Below are positions 10,172 to 20,289 of a stretch of 64,000 nucleotides of DNA, piece after piece. The position numbers and the translations under genes were made by a program. The notes beneath the pieces are model-generated. The model was not told the DNA's origin. It ran no database searches and worked only from the letters and a program-made list of their open reading frames with translations. The number at the start of each line of letters is the position of its first letter. Within the stretch, counting starts at the first letter, position 1. The stretch comes from Homarus americanus (lineage: Eukaryota; Arthropoda; Malacostraca; Decapoda; Nephropidae): the NCBI RefSeq assembly GCF_018991925.1, contig NW_024725489.1:9442767-9506766 (forward strand), in the 5' to 3' direction.

Positions 10172-13063
10172 ATGTAATTTACATGGTATCAGGTCTGGAG
10201 TAATAAATGTGATACTGTGGGTATTTTTTTTAAGTGTGATTTGTATTAACCATTTCTCTGTACAAGTACCTAATCATTTCACTGTAACTAATGAATATTT
10301 CAGATTGCTAATAATCTTGTTCCGTGATTTTTCCAGTGTACAGTAGAGTATGTAATTCGGTACAAATTTTTTTTTCTGTTGTTTTACGGAGAAGTTGAAA
10401 ACAGTTCACGGTAAATACTCTACTTGAAGTTAGGTTAGAACAATTGCCTCAAGAAAATTAGAAATCTGTTTTAAAGTAAAGTGTACAGTAAAGTGTGGAA
10501 ACAAGAAATGTTGAAAAGTGTCTGAGAAACAGAGGTTAGCTACCTAACTTGTATTTGTTTTGCATTCTTTTGTGAAACTCAGGAAAGTGTTGTTGCATGC
10601 CAAGGTAAAATTTTTTTGGGTGCCTTCTACACTGGTACCATAGCAATTGTTGTGATCACTCAAGTTAATACTTTGATACTTACAGACATTGAGCGAACAG
10701 TGAACATCTGCCATGTTAAGAGTGTTGTGGGCAGTGTTTGTTTCTGAGTGGCACCGGAAGGCCATAATTGTACTAAGGTTATGTAACTGAGTGTTATTTG
10801 AAATTGTGACATATTTTGGATGTATTTGTTTTGATTTCAATTGGAAGTGTTTTAGTTCTCAGTTGACGTCAGTTTTGACAAGTGAATTTATTTGTATAAC
10901 GCGAGGTGTGTTATATTTCCGAGTATATTGTATTTTTGTGTTGTTTCTACTAGTTTGTGATATTAATGCCAAGGGCATTAGTTCTAGCAGTGTCGACTGA
11001 CAGGCATGGTCAGTAAGTGTTTTATGTTTACTTGAGATCTAATAATTTCAGCAATTGCATTGATGGGTTGAGGACTCTGTGGTGATATGGACATCTATAA
11101 AAGAACGCAATCTTTGAAAATTTATTGTTGAAAATACTTGTAAGGACCCCCATTTGTTAGTACAACAGAGTACATTGTGAAGTGATAACAGTGTTAAAAT
11201 CTTTGCAATTGAAAAGACAGTGAATACTTGTTGAGTACCGAGGGGACAGTCTCGTAAAGTATTACAGTAGTACCAATTTATTTTTTGTGAGTGTGACTCA
11301 GTAATTGAAATGTCTTTGTTTTTTTTAAAGTTGTTTGATTTTCTAGAGTACAGTGTAATTCCGGAAGAGTTCCTACAGTGTTGCACCATACAGAGATTGA
11401 CAATAACAAGTACAATTGGTTAGAGTGTGCACAGTAAGTTTGTCTTGGAAAGTGACAAAAGAGTACAATGATGTTTTCCTCGTGTATTCATCAGTGAAGC
11501 AGTAAAGTAAGAGTTCACCATTCCAGTATTATCACTAGGGGAGTGAGTAACAAGTTGAGTATTATTTGTGCAATAATTTTTGAGCCAGTATTTCAGGAGT
11601 TTTTTGTGTATTAGAAGGACAGTTAGGCAGAAATCCGTTTGTTTTTGAAGGTATGGACTGTGCCCGTGTTGTGTAGTTACAGTGAGTTGTTGTGACCTCC
11701 AGGCATGATGGCTGTCACAAGAGAGCAGTTCAGGGCAGTCAACTCAGAACTTGTGTCCAGTAAGTTGATGTGTAGAGTTGAGAAGTTAGACATGTTCACT
11801 CTCAGGAATGACACCCAGGTCTCACCACCAGTTGGTTCATCAGGGGGATGGCCTGATGGACAGGGAGGTGTAGAAGGGGAGAGTAAGGGATGCCTCTCTT
11901 ACTAGTTATGTGAGAGACTGGCATCAGTGTTGCCGAAATATCTTTAAAGGGTTGTAGACCTTTGACTGGAATGCATTGGTTGTTGATGTGCATGGTGAAG
12001 AGTGATGTTTTGCATATTTGTGTTGCAACTTAGAAGTACAACTGGTAAGTGAGAGAATGTGTTGTTGCCTTGCATCAGTAAGTTGTGGAAAGTGAGTATG
12101 TTGTTTGCCATGTGGGTGTGGAATGTGGTGCAATGGGAATGTTTGGGAGTAAGTAGGTGTTTGTGACTTTTTTCTTCTTTTATTTTTTTTTTCCAGAGAG
12201 GGATTGTCAATTTGTAGTAAAGACAGAGATTGGAAGATGGATTGGCAGTTATGCAATCATCTGATGGGTATCTGTTACCAGTTGAGTAAAGATACCAGTT
12301 GTGAGTTCTCAAGTTTTGTAGGTTAAGTCCTGATCAGACTTATTGTTGTGTATAGGAGTAGTGTTCGTGACTTTTAGGTGGAATCAGGCATCGATGCATG
12401 GCACTGATATCGCTAAATGGCAAATGCCATAAGTACAGACAGTTTTTTGGTTTGGTTGTGCTCCTATAAGGACCGTTTCGTTTTGCATCGTATTCTGGGA
12501 TTATTGCCGCTCGTTTGGGATCCCTTAAAGGTTGCTGCCTGTCGCGAGTAGGACATGACTCTTTAGTTTAAAGTCAAACAAATCATTCCTTCGACTCGAT
12601 GGGGTCCGTACAGCTATGTCCTAGCTTGAGAAATCTAAGTTAAATCTCAGCGGTGTCGAGTAAGCATTTGATCAGTCTCCTCTTTGAACTTTACTTGATA
12701 TGAGAAACAGTATCTCCAGAGTGTGTATTATGTAACAATTTTTTATGTTATGTATGTAACCCCATTTTTATGCTTTTTCTTTATTATTACATTATTATCC
12801 TATGTATGTTTAATTACCTGTATTTTGTTTCCCTATGCAATGTTGTCAGTGATAATAGATTGTTTTTTAACTGCCATTTATCCCATGTATGTAACTACTA
12901 TGTTCATGTTTTGTATGTATTTTGTGCCAGATGCCTGTAATAGTCCCGATGTGTTGTTATGAGTGCATGTAGTGTGACACCATGCTGAAAGGTAACAGTT
13001 GTTTAAAGAATCTGTGAAACTACTGCACATGTTTAGCGAACGCTACTGCATAATAAGATTCTT
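10172..13063 (+). other. Internal region of the large LTR element, essentially non-coding
   Basis: About 2.9 kb between the LTRs, rich in GT on the plus strand, with a leader of some 1.5 kb before the first plausible start. A 66-codon frame from ATG 11705 (MMAVTREQFRAVNSEL) could be the remnant of a gag N-terminus (inference). Near 12455-12545 a frame reads YKDRFVLHRILGLLPLVWDP, weakly reminiscent of the Pao pol segment with a DPLG motif. No protease, RT, RNase H or integrase motifs were found in any frame. Confidence 0.6.
12168..12196 (+). promoter_or_regulatory. Strong 3' splice-site-like sequence inside the LTR element
   Basis: A long pyrimidine run (TTTTTTCTTCTTTTATTTTT onward) ending TTTCCAG at 12196. 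It would suit splicing of a subgenomic RNA, but no donor or downstream ORF is evident. Confidence 0.35.
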
Positions 13064-13077
13064 GGGGAAAGGGGGAG
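13064..13077 (+). promoter_or_regulatory. Polypurine tract of the large LTR element
   Basis: GGGGAAAGGGGGAG lies three bases before the 3' LTR, where plus-strand DNA synthesis is primed in LTR retrotransposons. Confidence 0.8.
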
Positions 13078-14260
13078 CTTTGTCATGGTCACGTTGACTG
13101 CAAGTCTGTTTTAACTCTGAATGGGTAACTGGTTAGCTATCCCTAAGAAGAAAAGCGCTTTTCCCTCCTCAACGTTTGCACTCAGGATCCCTAGCTAAGC
13201 CCCACCTTCGAACACAGTTGTCAATACGTTTTTCTTCCACTTACTATTGGCAAGCTCAGTCTTTAATTAGTTTTTGTAAATCAACTCAAGTAATTCGTCA
13301 GACCTTTGTCAACTGAGGGTCATCTTTGAATGTGTAACAGTTGGTTTGTTTGTATTTCTGTCATTTCGTGAGATAGCCACGTCTGGCAACTCACGAGTAT
13401 AAACCAAGGGGGGAAGGAGAGACGTCCTCTCCATCTTTGTTCTACAGATTCCAGGGTGTCCTTCTCTGAACACCCCACCGGCGGCTGAGCCGGTGGATAA
13501 CACTGGTCAACATAAAAAAAAAATTCTCATGGTTCTGGATTATAATCAGCAAGGATAAATATATGCATTGATGGCGCTGATTCGACAGAATTAACTTCAG
13601 GTCCGCCTTGTGGGCCTCAGACCCCAGACTGTCAACACGTGTCAGAGTATAACCGATCACAACAGCGATTGTCAGTGTTACAGGCGCCAGTGCTATACCC
13701 TGGGATATGCCTTGGAATTATATGGTCCCCAAAGTGTCTGTTGTATATGTTTGGGGATAATTAATTGGAAATAATTACCCCATATTGGTTTCAGTAATAA
13801 CATGTTGTGTGTTGTGAGTGCATCTCATATGTACTGCCCACAGTTAGTGAAGTATCTTATGTAAGTTTGTCGTGTATGTAATGAAATGTATCACCAGTAA
13901 TGTGGGAGAAGGCAAAGTATCCTCTTGGATTGGCAGTTGAGAGAGGCCAAGGAGTTGTCATGTAACTATGTAATGTAATGTAACACCAGTAAGGTTGAGA
14001 GTAATAAGAGTATAGTATCTGAGTAATTTGCAGTTGAGTGAAGCCGAGGAGTTGCACCTTGGAGTTATATGTTAATAGTATATTTTTCCCCACTTATTCC
14101 ATTTCAATAAACATTTTCTTAGAGTACATTAAGGGTATTCATTTCACCTCAGTATTCCACTTTTATTTCCGTCCAATTGACTTGATATCAGAACTACAAT
14201 GTCCATGTGTCCTAGACCCTCGTCATGCTACCAAAAAGAGAACTGAGGTTATGTAGTAAC

Positions 14261-14547
14261 TGAAAGTTACTAGTGTGCCCTGAAGAATGCAGTGATGGCT
14301 AGGGAAACACTGAGTAACACTGAGTCCGTTTATTGTGGATGAGAGAAATACAAGTGGTGACCAGCGTGTGCCATGCACGGCTCACACAGTCAGACTGAGG
14401 CTGCCTTGCCATATGGCAGCCTCGGGGCAATGTTGCCACATAACACGTGCAGTGTTGCCACGTGATAATATATATAAATGCTACTCGGCACAGTAGCTTA
14501 TGTACAGGGTTGCTACTTGGCACAGTAGCTTATATACATAACCTACA
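14261..14547 (-). repeat. Gypsy-1 LTR (3' LTR in element orientation)
   Basis: 287 bp, TG...CA ends. It contains two copies of a GGCACAGTAGCTTAT motif near its edge and overlaps the gag-pol stop codon by 18 bp. Confidence 0.95.
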
Positions 14548-17500
14548 TCTCCCTCCCCCCTCACGCTCATAGTCTTTGTCTTGAGCGGACTTCTTAGTCC
14601 TAAGTCGCTCCGAGCGTCGAGGTGCACTGTGGGGCGGATCCTCGTGAGGTGTAGGTGACTCGTCTTCGGTCAGGGGGCCAGCAGCAGGGGGTGGGACTGG
14701 CCGGAGGAAGCGGCGGTTCCTCCACCAGACACGGCCACTCGGCATCCTGACCTTGTAGTCCCGCGACCGGCCGACGCCCATCACTATGCCCACCTTGTCC
14801 CAACGTGTCGTCGTCGGGTCCTGGACGCGGGCAAGGGCACCAATCTCCAGTGGCTGAAGAGGGCGGGCACGGTCGTCATACCGAGCCTTGGCGTCCTGGG
14901 CACGTGAAGCGGCGCGGCGGTCGCAGCTCTCGGCTCTGGTCTGCCACTCCTTCGCAAAGGCCTTGGCGTGTGCAGGAACGCAAGAGCGGAGAGGGTGACC
15001 ATACAGGATCTGGGCAGGGGAGCGCCCTGTGTGGGTGGGAGTATTACGTAACTCCAGGAGTCCTTTGTCAAACGCCTCACAGTCTATGTTGCCTGAAGGG
15101 GCCACCTTGAGGATAAGGTGCTTGACTGTCTTGACAGCAGCCTCAGCATGGCCGTTTGACTGTGGGTAGTGGGGTGTTGACACGATGTGGCGGACTCCCC
15201 AACGCTCCAGGAATCCTGTGAAGTCCCGGCTGGTGAACTGTGGCCCACCGTCCGTCCGCAGACGTACGGGGACGCCCAGGTCACGAAAGAGGTGCCGGAA
15301 GTGGCGAATGGTGGCCGCGGACGTCGTGTCCGAGCCACAGATTACCACCACAGGCCAGCCAGAGAGTCGGTCGGCGACAACTAGGAAATGTTTCCCAGCT
15401 GTGCTGAAGAAATCAGCCGACACGGACTCGAAGGGCCTGGTGGGTTCGTCGTCGCACAAGAGGGGCTCTTGCTGTTGACTGGGCTGCATGATCTGGCACG
15501 GCTCACAGGCACGGACCGTATTGACGATATCCGCGTCAATGCCGGGCCAGTACACAGCCTGCCTTGCGCGGCGCTTGGTGGCCTCTGCTCCACGATGGCT
15601 GTCGTGTAAGCGGGTCAGAACGCGACGACGGAGAGCTGCAGGGACGACCACACGGGCACCGTACAGGACGAGGTCCCCATCTGCGTAGAGGTCCTCACGT
15701 ATCTTCCAATACGGGCGTAGGGCGTTGTGGAGGTCAAAACGGTCGTGAGGGAACCCAGTCCTCACACTCTCCAAGAGCTGAGTGTAGGAGGGGTCGTCGC
15801 GTGCCGCGGTCCGTAGTTCCTCAAGGGCCAGATCGCTGTCGGGTGGCGACACTGAGGCCTGGGTGCTGGCGAGGGACTGTACGGCCTGCAAGGTGACGAT
15901 GTTGCTGACGGAGAAACCGGCCTCGGTGCTGAGCATCTCGTCTTCAGGTGTAGGGCGGCTGACTGGGGAGCGGGAGAGGGCATCCGGGATGCACAACTCC
16001 TTACCTGCGCGCCAAGCCGCGGTGAAGACGAAGGCCAAAATCTTCTCCTTCAGGCGCTGGAGGCGGGGATTCTCGATGGCGTCCAGCGAATAGTGATTAA
16101 GAATGGGGACCAAGGGCCTGTGGTCTGTGATGAGGTCGAAGTGCTGTAGGCCAATCAAGTAGAACTTGCACTTCGATAAGGCCCATACCACTGCCAGCAG
16201 CTCCAGCTCGATGGTAGCGTAGCGAGACTCAGCATCGGTGAGGAAGCGAGAGCCACACTGTACGAGCCGGTACTTTCCTCCACCGTGATCCTGGAGAAGG
16301 GCGTAACCAACCCCGTACAGGCGCGAGGCGTCTGTCTGGAGGACGGTGGGGAGCGCTGGGTCGAAAGTAGCGAGGATAGGTGGACTTGACAGGGCCTCCT
16401 TCACCTTATGAAAGGCGAGGTCGTGGTCAGGGGTCCACGTGAACGTCCTCTTGGGGCTCATCAGGGGGCGGAGAGGCCCGGCAGCGGCGGAGACGTCAGG
16501 GGAAAATTCTGCCAGCTGGTTCACCAGGCCCATGAAAGACCTGAGATCCGTAAGGTTGGCAGGTTTCGCAAAGTCCGCTATGGCGCGAACTTTCTCCGGG
16601 TCCGCAGCAATGCCATCCCTTGAGAGTCGGTAGCCGCAGAAAGACACTGCAGGTGCGGCCAAGACGAACTTCTCGGCATTCAGAGTGATGCCGTGCGTCC
16701 TACACCTGGTCAGTACCTCGTCGATGCGGCGAAGATGCGTCAGGTAGTCCTCATCGTAAAGGAGGACGTCGTCCACTACCTTCACGCAGTTGGTCACGCC
16801 TTGAAGTGCCATGTCACCACGGAGACAGAAGGCGTCCCCCGTAGCAGCGAATCCCATAGGGCCACGGCAGTAGCGGAAGCGTCCGTAAGGCGTGATGAAA
16901 GTGGTGAGTGGCTGATCCTCCTTCTTCAGTGGGATCTGCCAGTAGCCACAGAGGGCGTCCATCGTCGAGAAGTGCCGTACCTTCGGATCCACACTCCGTA
17001 TAGCTGCAAAAGGTGTGGGTGAAGGGTGGGCGGGACGGGACACCTGGCTGTTAAGCTTAGACAAGTCGGTAGTAATCCGCACTCCACCGTTAGTCTTAGC
17101 CACAGCGACTAGAGGGTGGCACCAAGGGGATGGGTCGTCACCAACGGGTACGATGACACCCTGGGCCACCATGGAATCCAGTTCCTTCTTGACTGAATCC
17201 CTGAAGGCGAGAGGAATCAACCGGGGAGTGTGTATGGCAAACGGCAGTGCATCTTCCCGCAGGTGTATCCTCATAGGCGGACCCGCCATAGCCTTCAGTG
17301 GCGCGGTCCGTAGGGCCTCCTTCGTCACCAGCACATCCGAGTACTCCTTCAGGAAGTAGGCCCTTGCGGCTGAAGGAGACGTCTCGCTGTGAAGAGGAAG
17401 CAGCCGTGACTTGGGTGGAGGCGGGGAGGGAGTGGACGCGGGTTCTGGGCAGCTCTGTGTGGCAGCGCCAGGCGCGTCGCTCGTCGACTCACGCACCCTG

Positions 17501-19158
17501 CTGGCGGTGTAACGAGCAGCTGGGATCTGCTCGGGAAAGTCTCTGGGCACCACGCCTAACTCCTTGCAGTGCTCCCACGACAACAAGGGTGTAGCGAGAG
17601 TAGGCTGCACGTCGATCCATCCGTGACACGACCTGTCGCCGTAGGTGATCTCTGCTTGAAAGGAGCCCACAGCGTCCGGCATCTGGGAACCGTCCGCATT
17701 GTAGTACTGCAGCTGCGGCGGTGGTCCCAGGCTGCGTTTGGTGAGGCCCAGTTTCTGGAGGTGCTTCAACCCAATCACCGTAGTATCGGCGCCGGTGTCC
17801 GGTATCACCTCGATGTGACCCGACACATCACCGTGTGTGACGGCGACGCGGATAGTAGGGGAAGGGGTAGCCCTGGGGCGTGTGGTCGATTCCACCCTCC
17901 TGATGTGACTCCGCTGCTGCTTGGGGCTGCGTGGGCCATCTGGAGGGGGCTGTGTGCGAACCACCCCGAGGGAAGTGCGCTGCTGTCCTCCTCGTCTCGG
18001 GCTTTTGGGCTTGGGTTGGCGGCAGCACTTGTCGTAGTGTCCATAGCGACCGCAGGCCTGACACTTGTGGCCTCGTGCAGGGCACCTGTCTGTGTTAGAC
18101 CAGTGGCCCTTACGGTCACATCCACGACACAGTGCGTCGGCGGCCGGGCAAGTCTTGGGGCTGTGCTGCTTTCCACAGCTGCCACAGGAAGCACTAGGCG
18201 GAGGCGTGGAAGAACGTGTGGCAGCCTTCGCGTTGTTGGCCCCCTTCTTATCCTTCTTGTATTGTGAGATAGCTCTCACAGCAGGTGGGGCCCATAAGGC
18301 AGAGGTGGCGGACTTAGTGGCCTCGTATGACCGACATTCAGTCACTACCACCTGGAGTGTGGAGGAAGCGTCCAGGGGGATGAGTCGCTGCATCAACTCT
18401 TCGTGCCTGACACCTGTCAAGATCCCGTGCTTGATCCAGGCTTCCTCACATTCCCGGCTGTGCGCCTTGCAGACGTCGATCTCCTCTGACAAACTCTTCA
18501 AACGCACAAAAAAGTCGTCAAAGGATTCGTTCTCCGCCTGCTTGCAGCTGGTAAAGGCACGGCGACGCAAAGCCTCGTTGTTCCGACCCTTAACATGCTC
18601 CTGTAGAAGGTCGAGCACATCCGTCACTGAAGAGGTAGAGTCGGGAGGCACGTGCAACGTGTGCTCCAAAACTCTCTGGGTCTCCAGCGACAAACACATC
18701 CGCAGTTGGATGAGCTGTTTGTTTGGAGGCATGCTGTCAAGGTCCACCATCGTGGAGTAATCTGTCCAACGCCGCCTCCACTCACGAAAAAGCTGAAACG
18801 TGACGTCTGGTGAGAGGGCGGGTGGGGGTTGAACAGATGCCTTGGGAGCTGGAGGACGCTGGTGTGGTGGAGGAGGGAGTGTACTGGTGCCTTGAAGCGC
18901 GCTACCTGCGAGTGAGGGAGGGTGGGTTAGCGCCAGGGTCGCCAATAGTGCCTCAAAACGCAACTTTTCCTCCTCTCTTCGTGTCTCCTCCCTCTGAAAA
19001 TCCATTTCTCTACGTCGCTCGTCCCGGTCGTCCATCCACTTCAGAATTGTGGCGATGTCCGTCACTGGAGGTGGAGGATGAGAGTCTGCGCCCGGTGGAG
19101 GGGAAGGTGGTGGGGAGTCGTGTCTCCCATCTTGACGTTGTCCCTTCTTACCTCCCAT
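14530..19158 (-). CDS. Gypsy-1 Gag-Pol polyprotein, intact
   Basis: A single open frame. The start chosen is MGGKKGQRQDGRH at 19158; the frame is open to 19245, but the extra 29 residues are unlike Gag. Order: Pro-rich Gag N-terminus; Gag core; zinc knuckles (18190-18010); aspartic protease DTGADTTV (Asp at 17797-17799); RT with LCGYWQIPL, CRGPMGFAATGDAF and VVDD in place of YxDD (16768-16773); RNase H with TDASRLYG (Asp at 16330-16332); integrase HHCC finger (HDSHRG, CEPC) and catalytic D,D35E (15412-15414, 15250-15252, 15142-15144); and a GPY/F-like module (RWDKVGIVMG, VWWRNRRFLRPV). About 1,542 residues, normal for a fused Gag-Pol. No env follows. No disabling change was seen. Confidence 0.96.
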   Translation of the reverse strand: MGGKKGQRQDGRHDSPPPSPPPGADSHPPPPVTDIATILKWMDDRDERRREMDFQREETRREEEKLRFEALLATLALTHPPSLAGSALQGTSTLPPPPHQRPPAPKASVQPPPALSPDVTFQLFREWRRRWTDYSTMVDLDSMPPNKQLIQLRMCLSLETQRVLEHTLHVPPDSTSSVTDVLDLLQEHVKGRNNEALRRRAFTSCKQAENESFDDFFVRLKSLSEEIDVCKAHSRECEEAWIKHGILTGVRHEELMQRLIPLDASSTLQVVVTECRSYEATKSATSALWAPPAVRAISQYKKDKKGANNAKAATRSSTPPPSASCGSCGKQHSPKTCPAADALCRGCDRKGHWSNTDRCPARGHKCQACGRYGHYDKCCRQPKPKSPRRGGQQRTSLGVVRTQPPPDGPRSPKQQRSHIRRVESTTRPRATPSPTIRVAVTHGDVSGHIEVIPDTGADTTVIGLKHLQKLGLTKRSLGPPPQLQYYNADGSQMPDAVGSFQAEITYGDRSCHGWIDVQPTLATPLLSWEHCKELGVVPRDFPEQIPAARYTASRVRESTSDAPGAATQSCPEPASTPSPPPPKSRLLPLHSETSPSAARAYFLKEYSDVLVTKEALRTAPLKAMAGPPMRIHLREDALPFAIHTPRLIPLAFRDSVKKELDSMVAQGVIVPVGDDPSPWCHPLVAVAKTNGGVRITTDLSKLNSQVSRPAHPSPTPFAAIRSVDPKVRHFSTMDALCGYWQIPLKKEDQPLTTFITPYGRFRYCRGPMGFAATGDAFCLRGDMALQGVTNCVKVVDDVLLYDEDYLTHLRRIDEVLTRCRTHGITLNAEKFVLAAPAVSFCGYRLSRDGIAADPEKVRAIADFAKPANLTDLRSFMGLVNQLAEFSPDVSAAAGPLRPLMSPKRTFTWTPDHDLAFHKVKEALSSPPILATFDPALPTVLQTDASRLYGVGYALLQDHGGGKYRLVQCGSRFLTDAESRYATIELELLAVVWALSKCKFYLIGLQHFDLITDHRPLVPILNHYSLDAIENPRLQRLKEKILAFVFTAAWRAGKELCIPDALSRSPVSRPTPEDEMLSTEAGFSVSNIVTLQAVQSLASTQASVSPPDSDLALEELRTAARDDPSYTQLLESVRTGFPHDRFDLHNALRPYWKIREDLYADGDLVLYGARVVVPAALRRRVLTRLHDSHRGAEATKRRARQAVYWPGIDADIVNTVRACEPCQIMQPSQQQEPLLCDDEPTRPFESVSADFFSTAGKHFLVVADRLSGWPVVVICGSDTTSAATIRHFRHLFRDLGVPVRLRTDGGPQFTSRDFTGFLERWGVRHIVSTPHYPQSNGHAEAAVKTVKHLILKVAPSGNIDCEAFDKGLLELRNTPTHTGRSPAQILYGHPLRSCVPAHAKAFAKEWQTRAESCDRRAASRAQDAKARYDDRARPLQPLEIGALARVQDPTTTRWDKVGIVMGVGRSRDYKVRMPSGRVWWRNRRFLRPVPPPAAGPLTEDESPTPHEDPPHSAPRRSERLRTKKSAQDKDYEREGGGRCRLCI
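14548..14562 (-). promoter_or_regulatory. Gypsy-1 polypurine tract
   Basis: On the minus strand GAGGGGGGAGGGAGA abuts the 3' LTR. Confidence 0.85.
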
Positions 19159-19640
19159 CTTTGTGTGTGCGTGGACTGCACTGTTTAATATATAAAGTGG
19201 CGCCTCAACAGCTCGAACCACATATATAAGACATAAACAGCACAAAAATCACGCTTATGGTCCAGGTCCACTGTTCTGTCCGTGAGTGAGTGAGTGCGTG
19301 CGTGCGTGTATGTGTGTGTCTCTGAGAGCGGAGCGTGGTGGACGGCGGACTCGCGGAGGCAGAGGCAAGACCAGTGTCCCACCGGATGTCGCACGAGAAG
19401 GGTGTGCGCCTGCGTGCTCCGTGGATACCGCAAAAACACAGGCCAATGCTCAACTCTCAGCTCTAGACACACACTAATACACTGACACTAACACTGACAC
19501 CGTCACTAAAACGCACTGTGACGGCGCAACACTGCACATCGCGGCGAAACACAGCGCAACACAACACAACACACTGAGTCGACGCGCATCACCGGCAGAC
19601 GTAACTGTCGGCATTGTTCACACACTTTGTAAGTCCACAG

Positions 19641-19658
19641 ATCCTACTCACTGCGCCA
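19641..19658 (-). promoter_or_regulatory. Gypsy-1 primer-binding site, tRNA-Ser type
   Basis: TGGCGCAGTGAGTAGGAT on the minus strand directly follows the 5' LTR. It fits complementarity to a serine tRNA 3' end, as known for 17.6/297-type Gypsy elements. Confidence 0.75.
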
Positions 19659-19943
19659 TGAAGGTTACTAGTGTGCCCTGAAGAATGCAGTGATGGCTAG
19701 GGAAACACTGAGTAACACTGAGTCCGTTTATTGTGGATGAGAGAAATACAAGTGGTGACCAGCGTGTGCCATGCACGGCTCACACAGTCAGACTGAGGCT
19801 GCCTTGCCATATGGCAGCCTTGGGGCAATGGTGCCACATAACGTGCAGTGTTGCCACGTGATGATATATATAAATGCTACTCGGCACAGTAGCTTATATA
19901 CAGGGTAGCTACTCGGCACAGTAGCTTATATACATAACCTACA
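19659..19943 (-). repeat. Gypsy-1 LTR (5' LTR in element orientation)
   Basis: 285 bp, partner of 14261-14547 with a 2-bp deletion and about seven substitutions. Confidence 0.95.
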
Positions 19944-20052
19944 GTAACCATTGAACTGAAGTAAGTAAAAAGACAAGAGAAGTAAGTAAGATAAGGGTGT
20001 TGTATGTGATGGAAAAGCCCTTACAACACATAACCAACTCAACTAAGTAATA

Positions 20053-20190
20053 CCGTAAACAATCGGCAGTGAAATGCCACTTGTAACATCGTAAGCAACC
20101 GGCAGTGAAATGCCACTTGTAACACCATAAGCAACCAGCAGTGAAGTGTCACTTGTAACACCACGAGCAACCAGCAGTGACCTGCTATCG
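20053..20190. repeat. 36-bp minisatellite, about four copies
   Basis: Units of the form AAGCAACCGGCAGTGAAATG + CCACTTGTAACACCAT, diverging toward the right. On the minus strand they give a repeated LQVxxHCxLLxV peptide without a stop, which I regard as incidental. Confidence 0.8.
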
Positions 20191-20289
20191 TCAAACATAA
20201 AGTCAAGCAGCGAGCTGCACCACCAAATACAGACGAGCAGTGGTTCATCGAACAGACTTTGAGACCTAACCGTAGCTGTAAATGATTAT

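Larger units (their letters stand above)
14261..19943 (-). mobile_element. Gypsy-1: full-length Ty3/Gypsy retrotransposon
   Basis: LTRs 14261-14547 and 19659-19943, both running TGAA(A/G)GTTACTAG to ACCTACA, flanked by gtaac duplications (14256-14260 and 19944-19948). By eye the LTRs differ at about seven bases plus one 2-bp indel (roughly 97.5% identical), so the insertion is fairly recent. It has a tRNA-Ser-type primer site, a polypurine tract and one uninterrupted gag-pol frame, and could be autonomous. It sits inside the 3' LTR of the large LTR element. Confidence 0.96.
7576..20025 (+). mobile_element. Large LTR retrotransposon lacking an intact gag-pol, with two nested insertions
   Basis: Two direct repeats of about 1.25 kb (7576-10153 minus an insertion, and 13081-20025 minus an insertion) both begin TGTCATGGTCACG and end CCCTTACA. 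They enclose 10154-13080. The element has a candidate primer-binding site after the first repeat, a polypurine tract before the second, TATA boxes and AATAAA in the repeats, and a 4-bp target duplication acac (7572-7575 and 20026-20029; aacac if the end is one base shorter). The internal region encodes no protease, RT or integrase, so the copy is non-autonomous or an internal-deletion derivative (LARD-like). Its gag start and a possible BEL/Pao pol trace are listed separately. Confidence 0.85.
13081..20025 (+). repeat. 3' LTR of the large LTR element, split by Gypsy-1
   Basis: Segments 13081-14260 and 19949-20025 join to a 1,257-bp LTR once Gypsy-1 and one copy of its 5-bp target duplication are removed. 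A TATA box is at 13398-13403 and a polyadenylation-like AATAAA near 14107. It preserves the empty site for the gag-only retroposon at 13412-13424. Confidence 0.85.

Noticed and set aside
14600..18760. Many open frames of 60-230 codons on both strands in the Gypsy-1 body
   Set aside because: Shadows of the 1,542-codon gag-pol in GC-rich codons; no independent motifs.
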